A stretch of DNA of 64,000 nt from Adiantum capillus-veneris (GCA_014529385.2 CM043954.1:92221747-92285746); one strand, 5' to 3'; numbered from the stretch's first letter, positions 11,101 through 22,629 are shown. Program-made: numbers and translations. The notes: generated by a model from the letters alone, not told the origin.

Positions 11101-13272
11101 GATATGCCGCTTAGACCAATGATGGGGGCAAGAGCTTTTGCAAAATGGGGGATTGATTATGTCGGACCCATTTCACCTCCTGCATATAAGACTCATGCAC
11201 AATACATCGTTGTGGCTACAGACTATCTAACAAAGTGGGTCGAAGCAAAGGCAACTCAAAAAGCAGATGCCAGGACCACGGCACAATTTCTATATGAATA
11301 CGTCTTTGTACGATATGGATTGCCAATAGAAATTGTGAGTGATCGAGGCACACATTTTATAAATGAAGTGATAGAGATCCTTCTAGATGAATTCATGGTA
11401 ATCCATAGGAAATCAGCCCCGTATCATCCACAAGCAAACGGACAAGCTGAAGCAACAAACAAAACCATATGCACGGTCCTTACGAAGATTGTATCTGAGT
11501 CGAGAACTGACTGGGACCAGAAGTTGCATTCAACATTATGGGCATATAGGGTAGCGTATAAAACATCAATAGGAACAACCCCATATAACATGGTTTTTGG
11601 GCTAAATGCTATCTTACCAATAGAATTTTTGATTTCAACCTTAAGGGTGGCTAAGAATCTAGAGTGGACAGGGCACGAGCTTTCTGATAGAATAGATGAT
11701 CTGGAAAAGCTAGATGAGCTTCGCCTAAAAGCAGTGGCTTCTATCTACGCTCAAAAAAGGCGACAAAAAGAATTTTTTGATAAGCATGTGCGGACTAAAG
11801 AGTTTAAGGTTGGGGACTATGTCCTAGTTTATACTCTGAAACAACATGCTAAGAAGCTTAAAAAGCGAGGGATGGGACCTCTGGTGATTAAAGATCTATC
11901 ACCAAGCGGAGCCATCAAGCTTGCTACATTAGATGGAGAAGAAATGCCCAATTGGATTAGTGGATGCAGAGTGAAAAAGTATCTTTTGGCGCTAACCCAA
12001 GACATGCTTCTAAAAATACATCAAGAAAAGATGCGTGTCCATACAAAAAAAATGATTTTGGAGGAAGCGCAAGCCGAGGCGAAGGAAAGAACGGAGAAAA
12101 GAAGACTACTACGTCAGAAACAGCGCAATGAAGGAGCAATACGAATAAACGCAGTCAGTATAACAGAAATGGATAATGACAAAGAAGAACCCATCATTGA
12201 ATGCAAAGTAGGAACCAACCAAATCAAAGCCAGAGCACTATTGGATTCAAGAGCTCAAGCTAACCTACTTTCACTCAGTTTGTATAGACAATTGACAAAT
12301 GACACTAAACTACAAACTGCCAAGCAAGAGTTAAAGAGTTACTCTGAGAATTCAATCAAAACTGTCGGATGCACAGTTTTACATATACAGATTAACCGTT
12401 ATGTGTATCCTCATATGTTTTACGTGGTTGAAGACCAAGCTACACAACATCCATTATTGCTAGGACAACCATGGCAGAAGCAATACAATGCAATGATTGA
12501 CTGGAGTTCTAAATCAGTGCTTATCAAATACGAAGGTGAAAGTCAATCAGTTAAGTTCACCAAAGGAGCAGAGCCAACTCCAAAGGACGAATCCAAAGAC
12601 AAAGGTAAACAACAACCAGAGAAAAAGAAGAAGCAATGGAAACCAAAAGTTTCTTTACAACCGGATTACTCTTCGACGAGGAATTCTCAACACTGGATAA
12701 GGAAGACAAGCAATACTATAACGGCTCAACCTTGGGAAAAAACGGAGTCAAAGTTGGTATGGAGACCAAAAAAGGTTGTCCCAGAGAACACAAAGGTGGA
12801 AAACAGAGTCTTCAATACCAGACAACAGAGTGATTCCAGACAATCAAGGACAGTGAAACAGATCTGGATTCCAAAGAAGTTCATGACGGCACAAACCTAT
12901 AGCAAGCAAATTTGGATCCCAAAGATTTGTAAACAGGAACTCCCTTCAGTACAATCAACGGACACTCCTAGGTATTTCAAGTCGAGGAATTCAACACAAA
13001 GAACAAAGCAGGTTTGGGTCGCAAAGAGTTTGTGGCAAGCACAAGTGAAGCGGAAGCAGATTTGGATTGTGAAAAAGAACAACAAAGTAAAGAAGAATCC
13101 ATCTACTGATTCTACTACCGCAGTGCCAAAACCAACCCAAAACCCGACCACCAATCCTTCAATCAAACAAAGAGCAGCTTTATTGGAAAGAATGTTGTAT
13201 CATCGCTCTACAATTGCACTGGGAACTTATGACCAAAACAACTACATTGCTTCGCCCACAGACACTTCATAG
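8146..13272 (+). pseudogene. Gypsy A pol: RT, RNase H, integrase, late retropepsin-like domain (fossil)
   Basis: The N-terminal linker ends in the usual pre-RT segment. In the long frame from 9121 (1383 residues) RT carries the catalytic YMDD near residue 130. RNase H has HVHIDASAYAIG near 275 and TDHQALLYL near 345. Two H2C2-type zinc modules lie in tandem (about 483-525 and 609-650). The integrase core shows GIDYVGP, SDRGTHF and HPQANGQAEATNK. After integrase, residues about 1015-1130 look like a second retropepsin fold (ALLDS strand, then HPLLLGQPW). This is followed by a basic tail with repeated QIWIPK-type motifs (about 1230-1330). The double zinc module and late protease-like domain are unusual. 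The polyprotein is broken upstream of RT; the long frame is open. Confidence 0.9.
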
Positions 13273-14914
13273 TCGTCCGGGAGGACTCAGACTAGGAGGA
13301 GGGGAGGTATACAGGTATACAGGAGTTACAAAGCAGCTACAAGCGCCAAAAACAAAGAAAAACAAAAATTATATTACAAGGGCAGTGTCTTACATGATTT
13401 TGCAATTTTTATGTTTGATTGCGGATATTGATAATATTTATGCCCTTATATACCTTGTTTTGCAACAAGAAGAGATCAAATGATGAATTTGAGTCTCTAG
13501 ACGTGTAAATATCACTAAATAAGAGTGTTTTTGGAGCTAAAAAGTGAAAAAAGTGGTAATCCAAGTCCAGAAATCACAAATAAGTGTATATTCATATACA
13601 CAGGGTTACCAACTATTTATCGTGTATGTTTGGAATTTTTTGGCTTCAATTTTCTATTTTCCTTTATTTTTTATGATTTTCTTAATAAAAGTAAAAGAAA
13701 AATAAAAAAGCAGGTGAAATGAGATCGGAAAAAAGAAAAGAATAGACGGTGATGATCCTAATGACAAGGGCAACCCATGGTAAAAATTGAGTACAATTCG
13801 GGAAAAGTCGCGGAAAGCCCGAAATGACAGAATTTTGATAAAGTGGACAGATTTCCCAGAAACAGGTCAAACGGAGTCCAAATTGAGAAATTTCAAATCC
13901 TAAAGTGCATTTCACGACGAGATAGGAGCACATGTCAAATTTGGTAGCAAGTGATCCGGGAAGCCCGAAGTTAAGTATTTTTCACATCACTTTCAAGCTC
14001 ATTTCCACTATTACCTTCTTGGAGAGAGCAAAGAGCACACAGGAGCATCCGACCTTCTACCGCCTTCTACGACTGCTACGAGAGCTCAGAGGACACCAGA
14101 CATGAGAGGTAGACTCGTTGCCATAAGCTTTTGATGCTTATCGTTAACTTTTGTCGCGAAAACTGACCAAAACCAAGAAACAAGGGCAGACAGGGAATGG
14201 GGAAGAACGCTAGGTAGGGGCACAACCGCCTAACCAAACCTTGCAAGAACTTAGAGGTGGGTTACCCTAACATAGAAGATGGGTTTCTAACACTCAAAGC
14301 TCGAGAAAGAACGACTTGAAAAACCCTAGGTCAACAGAGCTGCAAGAGGCAAACAGGAAAAAGTTGTCGAAACGACACAAAACTTCTCAGGAAGCTTAAC
14401 AACATCGAGGGCAATGCAACCATGGAGTATCTCTGGGTTTGGATCACCAAAAGTAGGCCGGAACAACCGATTCGGCTGCGGACACACAAAGCGTCATTTT
14501 GGCATAACGGCTAAAATTGACGACCAAATGACATGAAACTTCACAAACAGCTTCAAATATACATGGATGACTTATGTTTGCAAGCAAAACCCAAAAGAAA
14601 GCTGATTCACTTACCGATGGTGAAAAAGACGCTTTCGGGCAACCAAATGGAGAAAGATGGAGAACGGGGAGCCAAAGTCAAGTTCAACCAAATAGATGGC
14701 TTCACAACATATCCAATGAGCTGGAAATGCAACTCTCGAGAAGAAAAGTTGAAGAAATTCAACTCCAAGGCAAAAAGACGACTTCGGAGACTGAAATGCC
14801 TATAAGGGGGCTTTTTAGCTAAACTGATGACTTTTTAAGTTGAAAACTAGTTAGCAGGGCTTAGGGCACTAGCACAAAGCATTCTTTGCACAAAAAGACC
14901 AACATTTCAAGAAA
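13273..14914 (+). other. Gypsy A spacer after pol
   Basis: These 1.6 kb have no convincing gene. A short hairpin (GTGTATAT / ATATACAC) lies near 13592-13609. At 14555-14577 there is an exact 23-base copy of the RT catalytic-motif codons from 9503-9525, in a segment otherwise unlike RT. Short open frames here (14533-14822) look incidental. Confidence 0.7.
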
Positions 14915-15923
14915 AGACATCATACGCGTATGATGTCTCACAGCATGATTTTCACATCCATTTTAACATTTGAGTGCATAGCCTCATTCCACATGTTAAT
15001 CACATCCTATGAACCAAGTATCATGAGAATTGGAGTTAGAAAACCCAAGGAAAACCAAAAAGACGCAAAGTAGGGCATAAAATTGATTTTTGGTCCTAAT
15101 TTTGTCAAAATAACTCCAAACTCATTGAAACTTTGTAGGATTGTTGATTAACACATCTATAAGCTATCTGGAACCAAAAAGCACCATTTTGACACAAAAG
15201 ACATCATACGCGTATGATGTCTATTTGCACTTACAGAGCCAAAACTGCTCATTTGACATCATACATCCATTATATATATCTAATACATGCTACATATGAA
15301 GTTTGGAACCATTTGGTCAAGTGGATCACCCCATTAGCCCAATTGAGGGAAAATCCTTCATCCAAAGCCTATTTTAGCCCAAATCCAACATACTCAAGTC
15401 CAAACCAAGATTTGAGTAGGGACAGTCTTCACTAGTACATGGGGAGTCCACAGAACCAATCCCATGAAAAATTGATGAAAAAGACATCATACGCGTATGA
15501 TGTCTCCAGAGCCATTTTTAGCCCAAAATCTATCCAAAATTCATAAATCCACTGAATAAGCGTATCTAAAGCCATATCCAAGCTTATAGAGAAATTTGGT
15601 CCAAAAATACACTAAAAGACATCATACGCGTATGATGTCTCACTATGTGATTTTGGCACCTCAGGGCTTCAACCACCAAACAGAAGTGATCTACATGCCA
15701 TTTGAAGGTGAACCACCAAGTTTTATCCAATTTGGATCATAAAATCCAATTCCCTTTCAAAATTTTGCCAAGAGCCTGAACTGGACTAAACTGGCCAAAA
15801 CTTGACCAAATGGGATCGAAACTCAAATCCAAGCATATGATACTCATGTATACACTATCAGCTACAAGCACAACCAATATGAAGTCATATTGACACAAAA
15901 GACATCATACGCGTATGATGTCT
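14915..15923 (+). repeat. Gypsy A second palindrome array
   Basis: Five perfect 24-bp palindromes (arms AGACATCATACG / CGTATGATGTCT) lie at 14915-14938, 15199-15222, 15482-15505, 15617-15640 and 15900-15923. Centre spacings are 284, 283, 135 and 283 bp. The spacers share only short phrases (for example CAGCATGATTTT after copies, GACACAAA before them), so they look like old tandem repeats whose palindromes alone stayed intact. The array ends about 165 bp before the downstream ORF. Confidence 0.95.
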
Positions 15924-16089
15924 CCAGCATGATTTTGAGCCCAGTTTGCATATTTTTTCACCTACCCTGCATCCTTAGGCCATGAATAGCTCATGTTTCA
16001 ATTTTCAAGTCATTTGAATAGTTAAAAGCTTCTTTTCGGCTTTCAGTACTAAAAAGACGCTAACTTCTGAAATTGGAGTTACAGGATCC

Positions 16090-19000
16090 ATGGATTCCGC
16101 CAAGTCATCAGCAACAAAGAGAAAAAGGCCGACAATCAAAGATGCTCTTGCAGAAGCACAACCCTTTGACATTCTAGCAGAAACCCTCAAGCCAACCAAA
16201 ACTTGGGTGGAGGAAGCAGTACTGGAACAAGAGGGAATAAAGATCTACCAGGGGACTTTCAGAGATCCTCAAGGGCAAGCGGTGGATATACCGATGATCC
16301 CACAAGAATTGGTGGATTATAGCAGGTCAGAGAACATCAGCAGGTACCTGGAAAGGGCAGACTTGCACAGATTCTTCACCTCGAGACCATCAGGTGTAGA
16401 TACAAGAAGAGTGTATGAGTTGGCAACCTCCATTCAGAAGGATGGGAAAGCCACATTGACATCAATAGATGGAGAGAAAGTAGAGGTACAGATCACTCCA
16501 CAGCTCATTGCAGATGCATTGAAGCTGCACAACAAAGGAAGCTCGGTCAGGGAAAGAAGGGAGGCTATAGAGGTTTATGGGTCCAAGAAACAGAATGCAA
16601 CTTATGGAGATATGGCAGACCAAAGAGCGGCAACCCTTTGCCGACTGTACAACCAATTTCTCCATATTTGCAGTAAAACACCGCAAAAGTATACGACACC
16701 ACCCCATGCCATTGCGACCACCATCACATGGGCATTAAAGAGCAATATGCCAAAAGAGGTGAATTACGCTCAACACATCAACGAGCAAGTAATTGCCATG
16801 CACAACGAGAAGCCAAAGTATATAGGAGGAGCTGAAGTTCTGACAAGAATAGCTTATGAAGCTATTGGAGCCAGAGATCAATGGCCAAAGGTTCCCTCCC
16901 AGAATGAGTGGCTTAGAGAAGCCGATGAGGAAGAAGAACAGCCTGAAGTATCCAAGAGGGCGTCCACAAGAGCACGCAGGAAACTAGAAATAGTTTCAGA
17001 ACCTGAAGAGAATGTGGATGAGCCGCTTATGAAGAAAGCAAGGAAGAAGGTTGCTCCCAAGCAAACCAAAAGTCAGAAAGCGGCAAGAATGGAAAGACTG
17101 GTGGAGCAGTTTAGAGCGGAAAGAGTTCTAAAGGGGGACTTTGAAGAAAAGTGGGTTCCAGATCCCACTAAAGTCGGAACTAGCTCAGCCAGGCCACATG
17201 TTGATCAATATGATCAATATATTAGAGCTTATGAGGAGTCAAAGGCTATACTGGAGCAGCAACCTATCGAGCCATACACTGAAGAGGAAGTACAGCTTTT
17301 AAAAGCTGAGCTGAAAAAGGACGACAAGGGGAAGAAGAAAGTAGATGAGTCTACTGAACCTCAAGAGAAATACGGGCAAGCAAACAAAGGGAAAGCCAAG
17401 ATGACTGAGGACAATCAGCCCTCCTTTACTGATGTACCAAGCCCGAAGAAGACGGAAATCATTGTGGAAGAGACCACAGTAGAGATGGACACGGCTGGTA
17501 TGGAAAAGCCGGAGGCCGGGACCAAGGAAAAGGAGATAGATCCAATTCAGCAAAAGAAAAACGATTATGAGGATCTGGTAGCGATAGGGTACACTGAAGA
17601 AGAGGCCCTTGAGGCAGTCTATGGGATCCACCTACAAAAACAAGATGATCGGAGAGGGACAGAGGAAAAAATAAAGAGTACAAAAGAGAGTGAAGAGAAA
17701 CTGGACAAGCAGAACGTACTACAAGAGCCGAAGCCAGTGGAGGTGGTGGTAGAAAAAGCTTTAGAGTTGACAGATGAAGATGAAAAAGACATGCACATGG
17801 TGCATGAACTGCTCAGCAAGATCAAAGAAAGATCCAAGGCAAAGGAAGTGGAGATTGAGACAGCCAAACAAAGGGAAGCCAAGTTGCAGAGGAAATTAGA
17901 GGATACTATGACTGAATCCGAAAGTCATAAAGCATCACTCTACGATGCGGAAAATGAGAGAGTCGGCTTGATACTCCAGCTAGCCGAGGCTTCAAGAGAA
18001 GTAACAAGTGCACAGGAAGCAAGGGAGCGGATGGAAGACGACTTGGAGGCGGCTAAAGATGAGCTCATTGAGCTAAGGGAAAGAGTCGAGCTCCAAGAAA
18101 GAACAATCACTAGACTCAGGACTACCCCTAGAGCTAGCAGAGCAGGAACCGAACAAGAGGGAGCTCTTGTACCAGCTCTGGAAGACCAGGTCCGAAGCTT
18201 ACAAAGAGAGCTAAGATTAGAGCAAGTGCAAAGGTTGCACATTGCGGAGGGATCATTGGCAGCAGAGGAGAGGCTCACTTTAGAAAATCAAACACTAAGA
18301 ACAGAGAATGAGACCCTCCGCAAACAGCTCCAAGATCTACAAGAGCAACAAAGAAGAGAGACAGAGACACCACAAGAAGAATCAGGTGGAGCAACCATAG
18401 AGCTACCAGAAACTGGAGAGGCAACCACAATTGAAGATCCAGCCCCAGTTCACGAGGTGGCCTTGACTTCAGGAATCTCTGAAGAAGAAGAACAAAGGCT
18501 CCATGACCAAATAGCAAAGTCAACAGAGGAGAGTGCTAAGGCGGAAATGGAATGGGAGAGGAGACTCCTAATCTCCATTAGACCTCAGGGATTAGACACA
18601 AAAGTGCTCCATGAAGAGTGGATGCAACCCAGCCTGCCTTTCCCTTTGATGAAGTTTGAAGTGATAAAAACGAAAAAGAGAATAGAGGAGGAGCAGTATG
18701 TCGCTCTTTACGAAGGCGACATCACAAAAGAGGAACAATCAAAGAAGATTGTAGATTCGCAGCCTAGATGGAGGAAAGGTTGGCTGAACAAATACCCAGC
18801 CTACCTCATCTACTTGGTGGAGGCACCAAAGGAGATTCGGGAGAATGCAACCTTCTGCCCGGTGCCAAGAGTCAGAAGCTGGAAAGAGCATGGCAGGATT
18901 GCAGAAAAGAAGCCAAATTGGCTTAATTACCCCAGGATGCCAGGACCAAAGGCAGGAGAGAGAATAGGTAAAGCCTACATGGTGAAAACCCTAACGGGCA

Positions 19001-19365
19001 CCATCAAGCTCTTTACTGGCTCTCCTGACCTTTCGTGTCAGATGCTCAAGAAAATTTGCAGGACTCTCTTAGCTTGCATTGAAGTGTTCGCGCCAGATAA
19101 AGCCACGACCTCGAGTCTACTATCGACGGCCGACACAGTGATTGATATGATGTATGATCTTTCATTGCAGCCTTCTCCAAAAGTGTTGCACCTCCTATAC
19201 CAGAGGATTATGTTTTTGCGTAGCTTCCACATGCAAACATTCGAAGAAGCTTTCTACACCGGCTTTTTCACCCACGAAAGCAAAATATTCGGCCCAACCT
19301 TGACCATCGGCAACCTACGATACGAATCACATTTGCAGATGCTCAAGACGACAGGACTTTATTGA
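16090..19365 (+). CDS. Gypsy A extra ORF, 1091 residues, unknown function
   Basis: A single open frame between pol and the 3' LTR, in the sense direction. The N-terminus has a basic KRKRP cluster (about residues 11-15), possibly a nuclear signal. Residues about 40-270 form a globular-looking domain. Residues 290-340 are acidic then lysine-rich, and 350-560 are charged and low in complexity. About 570-790 has strong heptad-like coiled-coil character. The last 230 residues (RPQGLDTKVLHEEWMQPS onward) look like a second folded domain. I see no signal peptide or membrane segment, so it is unlikely to be envelope-like. Tat, Ogre and Athila elements carry extra ORFs of poorly known role, and this position resembles theirs. 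Function not recognised; a DNA- or RNA-binding role is only a guess. Confidence 0.85.
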   Translation: MDSAKSSATKRKRPTIKDALAEAQPFDILAETLKPTKTWVEEAVLEQEGIKIYQGTFRDPQGQAVDIPMIPQELVDYSRSENISRYLERADLHRFFTSRPSGVDTRRVYELATSIQKDGKATLTSIDGEKVEVQITPQLIADALKLHNKGSSVRERREAIEVYGSKKQNATYGDMADQRAATLCRLYNQFLHICSKTPQKYTTPPHAIATTITWALKSNMPKEVNYAQHINEQVIAMHNEKPKYIGGAEVLTRIAYEAIGARDQWPKVPSQNEWLREADEEEEQPEVSKRASTRARRKLEIVSEPEENVDEPLMKKARKKVAPKQTKSQKAARMERLVEQFRAERVLKGDFEEKWVPDPTKVGTSSARPHVDQYDQYIRAYEESKAILEQQPIEPYTEEEVQLLKAELKKDDKGKKKVDESTEPQEKYGQANKGKAKMTEDNQPSFTDVPSPKKTEIIVEETTVEMDTAGMEKPEAGTKEKEIDPIQQKKNDYEDLVAIGYTEEEALEAVYGIHLQKQDDRRGTEEKIKSTKESEEKLDKQNVLQEPKPVEVVVEKALELTDEDEKDMHMVHELLSKIKERSKAKEVEIETAKQREAKLQRKLEDTMTESESHKASLYDAENERVGLILQLAEASREVTSAQEARERMEDDLEAAKDELIELRERVELQERTITRLRTTPRASRAGTEQEGALVPALEDQVRSLQRELRLEQVQRLHIAEGSLAAEERLTLENQTLRTENETLRKQLQDLQEQQRRETETPQEESGGATIELPETGEATTIEDPAPVHEVALTSGISEEEEQRLHDQIAKSTEESAKAEMEWERRLLISIRPQGLDTKVLHEEWMQPSLPFPLMKFEVIKTKKRIEEEQYVALYEGDITKEEQSKKIVDSQPRWRKGWLNKYPAYLIYLVEAPKEIRENATFCPVPRVRSWKEHGRIAEKKPNWLNYPRMPGPKAGERIGKAYMVKTLTGTIKLFTGSPDLSCQMLKKICRTLLACIEVFAPDKATTSSLLSTADTVIDMMYDLSLQPSPKVLHLLYQRIMFLRSFHMQTFEEAFYTGFFTHESKIFGPTLTIGNLRYESHLQMLKTTGLY

Positions 19366-19402
19366 CCAAGCATAAAAGTCATGTCAGGGACGACATGAAC
19401 GC

Positions 19403-19414
19403 AGAGGGGGGGAG
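19403..19414 (+). other. Gypsy A polypurine tract
   Basis: AGAGGGGGGGAG directly abuts the 3' LTR. It is the expected primer for plus-strand DNA synthesis. Confidence 0.9.
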
Positions 19415-19705
19415 TGTTGAGCCAGCAGAGGATCACACCCACATTTTTGCTCACACTCATCATTTTTGTAACCATTGATTGTAATAAATGTCTTTCCGAC
19501 ATTGATTTTGAATTGAGCCATTCATTAAGTAACGGGACTCAATTGAGTTTCCAGCTTGTAATCCCGAAGTAATTTCACTTGCTGATGTAATTAGTTAGAG
19601 ATGTTCTCACCTCCAAGGCTGAGGTATATAAGCCAAAGTTTTGTAACCTAAAAGGGGATTCAGTTTTATTAATCAAAGGTGATTTTTTGAGCGCCGTGAC
19701 TGTGT

Positions 19706-19800
<95 letters not shown>

Positions 19801-20424
19801 TTATCTACTTGCTACGCGAGCTACGGAGCCGCCATTGGAGAAGCGACACCGCCATTGTGTTAGCAACGGCGAGAGCTACGCACATATACCAAGAGTGCGC
19901 GCTATCGGCTTCTATGTGTGGTAAGTTCCTATGAGCTTCGGTGTGAGTTTTCTTCCAACTCGTGTGTCGGAATGGAGCGTGCAACATATCTATAGAACCA
20001 CAACGAGTAGAGCTACACATTGGTACCATCGGGGTTAAGTTTCGATCACCTGTATTTTTCGGTCTGTCTTCATACGCGTTTATCGCACGGAGTGGTTATA
20101 GGTTGATTTTGTAGTTCAAGTCTTTAGGGTGTTGTTCTTACCTAGTGTATAGACTTCCCCTTGAGTTTGAGATCGATTCAATGATTCTAGATCCTGTTTC
20201 GTATAGCATTCGTTCGTAGTACTGATTTCAGTCACTTGCGTATTTTAGAACTTAGATTTGATTTCCTTAGTAGTGATTGTCATTAAAAGGTCGAGTAGGT
20301 GATTTGACACCCACCTAGTTGTTTCCATGCGCCTGCGGGTCAAGCTCCGTCCTCGTCTGACAAATTCTGTTGTTGGTTGAGTTCTCGCTATTTAGCTTCC
20401 GCTAGCGGCGTAACCGCCTTAACA
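19415..20424 (+). repeat. Gypsy A 3' LTR
   Basis: Nearly identical to 1267-2238; it differs in fewer than ten scattered positions plus a longer GA tract at 19708-19798. It ends at AACA before the resumed Copia sequence. Confidence 0.95.
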
Positions 20425-21789
20425 GCAGGTCTTGCTGCAAGGATTGCTGCGATTAGAGTTGTTTTGCCTACGGCAGAACAAGCTTGTTTGGATGTAAAGG
20501 ATGTGAAAGCTCATGTGTTGATTGTGTTGTATATAAAGCGCACCATTACTCCTCACGTTTGTTCAACGAAGCTTGGGATGTTCTGGCTGGTCTTCATGCA
20601 AGTCGCAATGAGGTTAAAATTGCTTTGCTGCTTAAAGAGCTGGAATCAAAGATTATGCATGAGGAAGATGATATGGACACTTTCCTTGCTGGTGCCAAGG
20701 ATATCAATGAGCAACTTATTTTTGCAGGTGAAGTCATTTTAGATAGTTCCCTTGTGCAGACTGTTCTTGATGCCTTACCAGATTCTTACCAGACTTTTTC
20801 CAGTACTTGGAGACCTATTTCCCAAGGAAATCCTGAGGTTGTCAAGTTTGATGCATTATGCACATTGCTGTAGCAAGAGTCACTTTCTAAAAAAATTAGG
20901 ACTAGGCAGCGTGCAGTTGAACAGGCTTTTATTGCTTCTCAAAGAAAGGGTGGTAATAGCAATGCAAAAACTTCTTGTGGTTCTGCTGCGAGTGGCAAAA
21001 ATTCTATTCCTAATGCTTTTGCTGGTAGCAATTCTCCTGGAAATTCTGGTGATACGGGCAAAAAGAAGATGCGTTGCCATTATTGTAAAGCTAACGATCA
21101 CTTGATCAAACAATGTCCTAAGTTGAAGGCCAAAGAGGCTAAGAAGAAAGAGGGTGGTTCCACTGCAAATGCTGGTTCTACTACAAATGCAGCCATTGTT
21201 GAGTCTTCTGTGAAAAGGGGACTATGATGCTGATGTTGATGTAGAATGGGCTTTTAGTGCAGTGCACTTACAATCCTGCTGTCCATGATGCATGCATGTC
21301 GGTTACAACACATTCACATGTGTGGTATTTCGATAGTGGTGCTACAAAGCACATTACCTCACATCGTGAATTGTTAACCACTCTCGAGTCTGTCCCTCAT
21401 GGAAATCCAGTCACTTGTGCCAACAATGCGTCTTATCATGTTCATGGAGTTGGAAAGATTGTGCTTAATGTTGCAAATGGTAGTTCTTTTACACTTGTTG
21501 ATGCACTTTATGTACTTGGGATCAAGAAGAATCTTTTGTCTGTAACCAGACTTGCTAGACTTGGACTTATAGTCAAATTTGTGGATGATGGCTGTATAAG
21601 CTCACTTTGTATGACAAGTGTGGATAAAATTTTGCAAATTCAGTTGCAGATTCAAGGGCTGTCTCAAATGCGAAACTGTGGCATGCACGTTTTGGGCATC
21701 TGAATTTTGCCAGTTTGCTGCGTTTGTAGAAATCTGATATGGTTGCTTCTTTGCCGCCTCTTGAAGCACCTGTCAAACATGTTTGTGAA
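20425..21789 (+). pseudogene. Copia gag (rest), protease, start of integrase (fossil)
   Basis: This resumes Copia gag after the A insertion. It contains a UBN2-type gag segment (LLLKELESKIMHEEDDMDTF), a zinc knuckle CHYCKANDHLIKQC of standard CX2CX4HX4C spacing near 21070-21115, the aspartic protease motif WYFDSGATKHIT near 21321, and a GAG-pre-integrase segment (LWHARFGHLNFA) near 21690. It is cut at 21789 by Gypsy B and resumes at 60183. Broken in several places. Confidence 0.85.
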
Positions 21790-22614
21790 TGTGGGACGCA
21801 TCACCATCCTATCTTATTGCAGTATTAGCGAGAACCACGATTAATTTATCAAACCATGAGACGAAGCTGACTCAACTAGTGCATAGAGGCTACAAGAGGT
21901 TGTCAATCTCTTGGAAAACAACTAACAACTCGCATCTAACTCAAGCTACACTCAAGTGACTGAAATCACCAAAAGCCAATCGCTCATCAGCAAACAATTC
22001 ACATCCGTTACAGCATCAAATGACGTCCAAGCGTAACGAAACTTCTAGGACAAGTTGGTAAATTCCTAGTTATGATGAAATTAGGCCGCGGGTCGGCGGC
22101 TCCAAAAGCTACGAAATACTATGAATGGCTTACGTCAATGCGTAGAGCTCTTACCTGCGGTTGCAATGCAACAAACGCATTCGTAATGTGACAACAGGAG
22201 AGGGAGTAGGAAGCACGAGAAGGAGAGAAGTGACTGCACTGTTAGCTCACGCTGTGTATTTCTTATCCAAAAACTTAATAAAATCTTTACAAAGTTGGCT
22301 TTTATACCTTAGCCAAGGTCTAAAATGTGTGTCCGATGCCCAAGACCTTTGAGACTCCACACCTATTGTATCTGCAACCTAGGTACACTAAGTGACCTAT
22401 GCTTTACATCTTGGAACTCTTATTGAGTCAGTAACATGTTACAATTATCACAATGGGTAAATAAATCGGGAAATTACAATACGTGACCATTTTGGGAAAA
22501 TGTGGAAAATGTGTAACTCCAATCTTTACTGCTTCTTCACTTTGATCTTTGATGTGCATCCATATGTCTTCAGTCTTTACAAGCTTCTGTTAACTAACGT
22601 TGACTCAGGTAACA
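21790..22614 (-). repeat. Gypsy B 3' LTR
   Basis: It matches the other B LTRs (50570-51582, 59170-60182) except for a block of about 180 bp present only in those. It is bounded by TGTGGGACG and GGTAACA on the plus strand, that is TGTTACC...CCCACA in element sense. Confidence 0.9.
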
Positions 22615-22629
22615 TTCCCCCCTTCCTAT
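22615..22629 (-). other. Gypsy B polypurine tract
   Basis: On the minus strand this reads AGGAAGGGGGGAA directly before the LTR. Confidence 0.85.

Larger units (their letters stand above)
1267..20424 (+). mobile_element. Gypsy element A, 19.2 kb, tRNA-Asp primed, with extra ORF
   Basis: LTRs of about 1 kb lie at 1267-2238 and 19415-20424, both running TGTTGAGCC to CCGCCTTAACA. The flanks ACAGG (1262-1266) and GCAGG (20425-20429) are a 5-bp target duplication with one difference. The primer site (2241-2258) fits tRNA-Asp, as in Athila/Tat-type plant Gypsy elements. Parts in order are a leader with a palindrome array, gag, protease, RT-RNase H-integrase with a second retropepsin-like domain, a 2.8 kb spacer with a second palindrome array, a 1091-residue ORF, a purine tract and the 3' LTR. 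LTRs differ at about 1 % outside a GA repeat, so insertion was recent. The gag-pro-pol part has about five breaks; the last ORF is open throughout. Confidence 0.95.

Noticed and set aside
14533-14822. Small gene containing a YMDD-like motif
   Set aside because: Only 23 bases match RT; the rest has no homology or coding character I can defend.
14915-15923. CRISPR array, suggested by identical palindromic repeats
   Set aside because: Spacing is about 283 bp and irregular in one step, the setting is a plant LTR element, and no cas genes occur.
17299-18523. Serine-, leucine- and phenylalanine-rich frames on the minus strand
   Set aside because: Antisense shadows of the acidic and lysine-rich 1091-residue ORF.
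16090-19365. Envelope-like gene of Gypsy A
   Set aside because: Position fits, but there is no signal peptide or membrane segment and most of it is coiled coil or charged linker.
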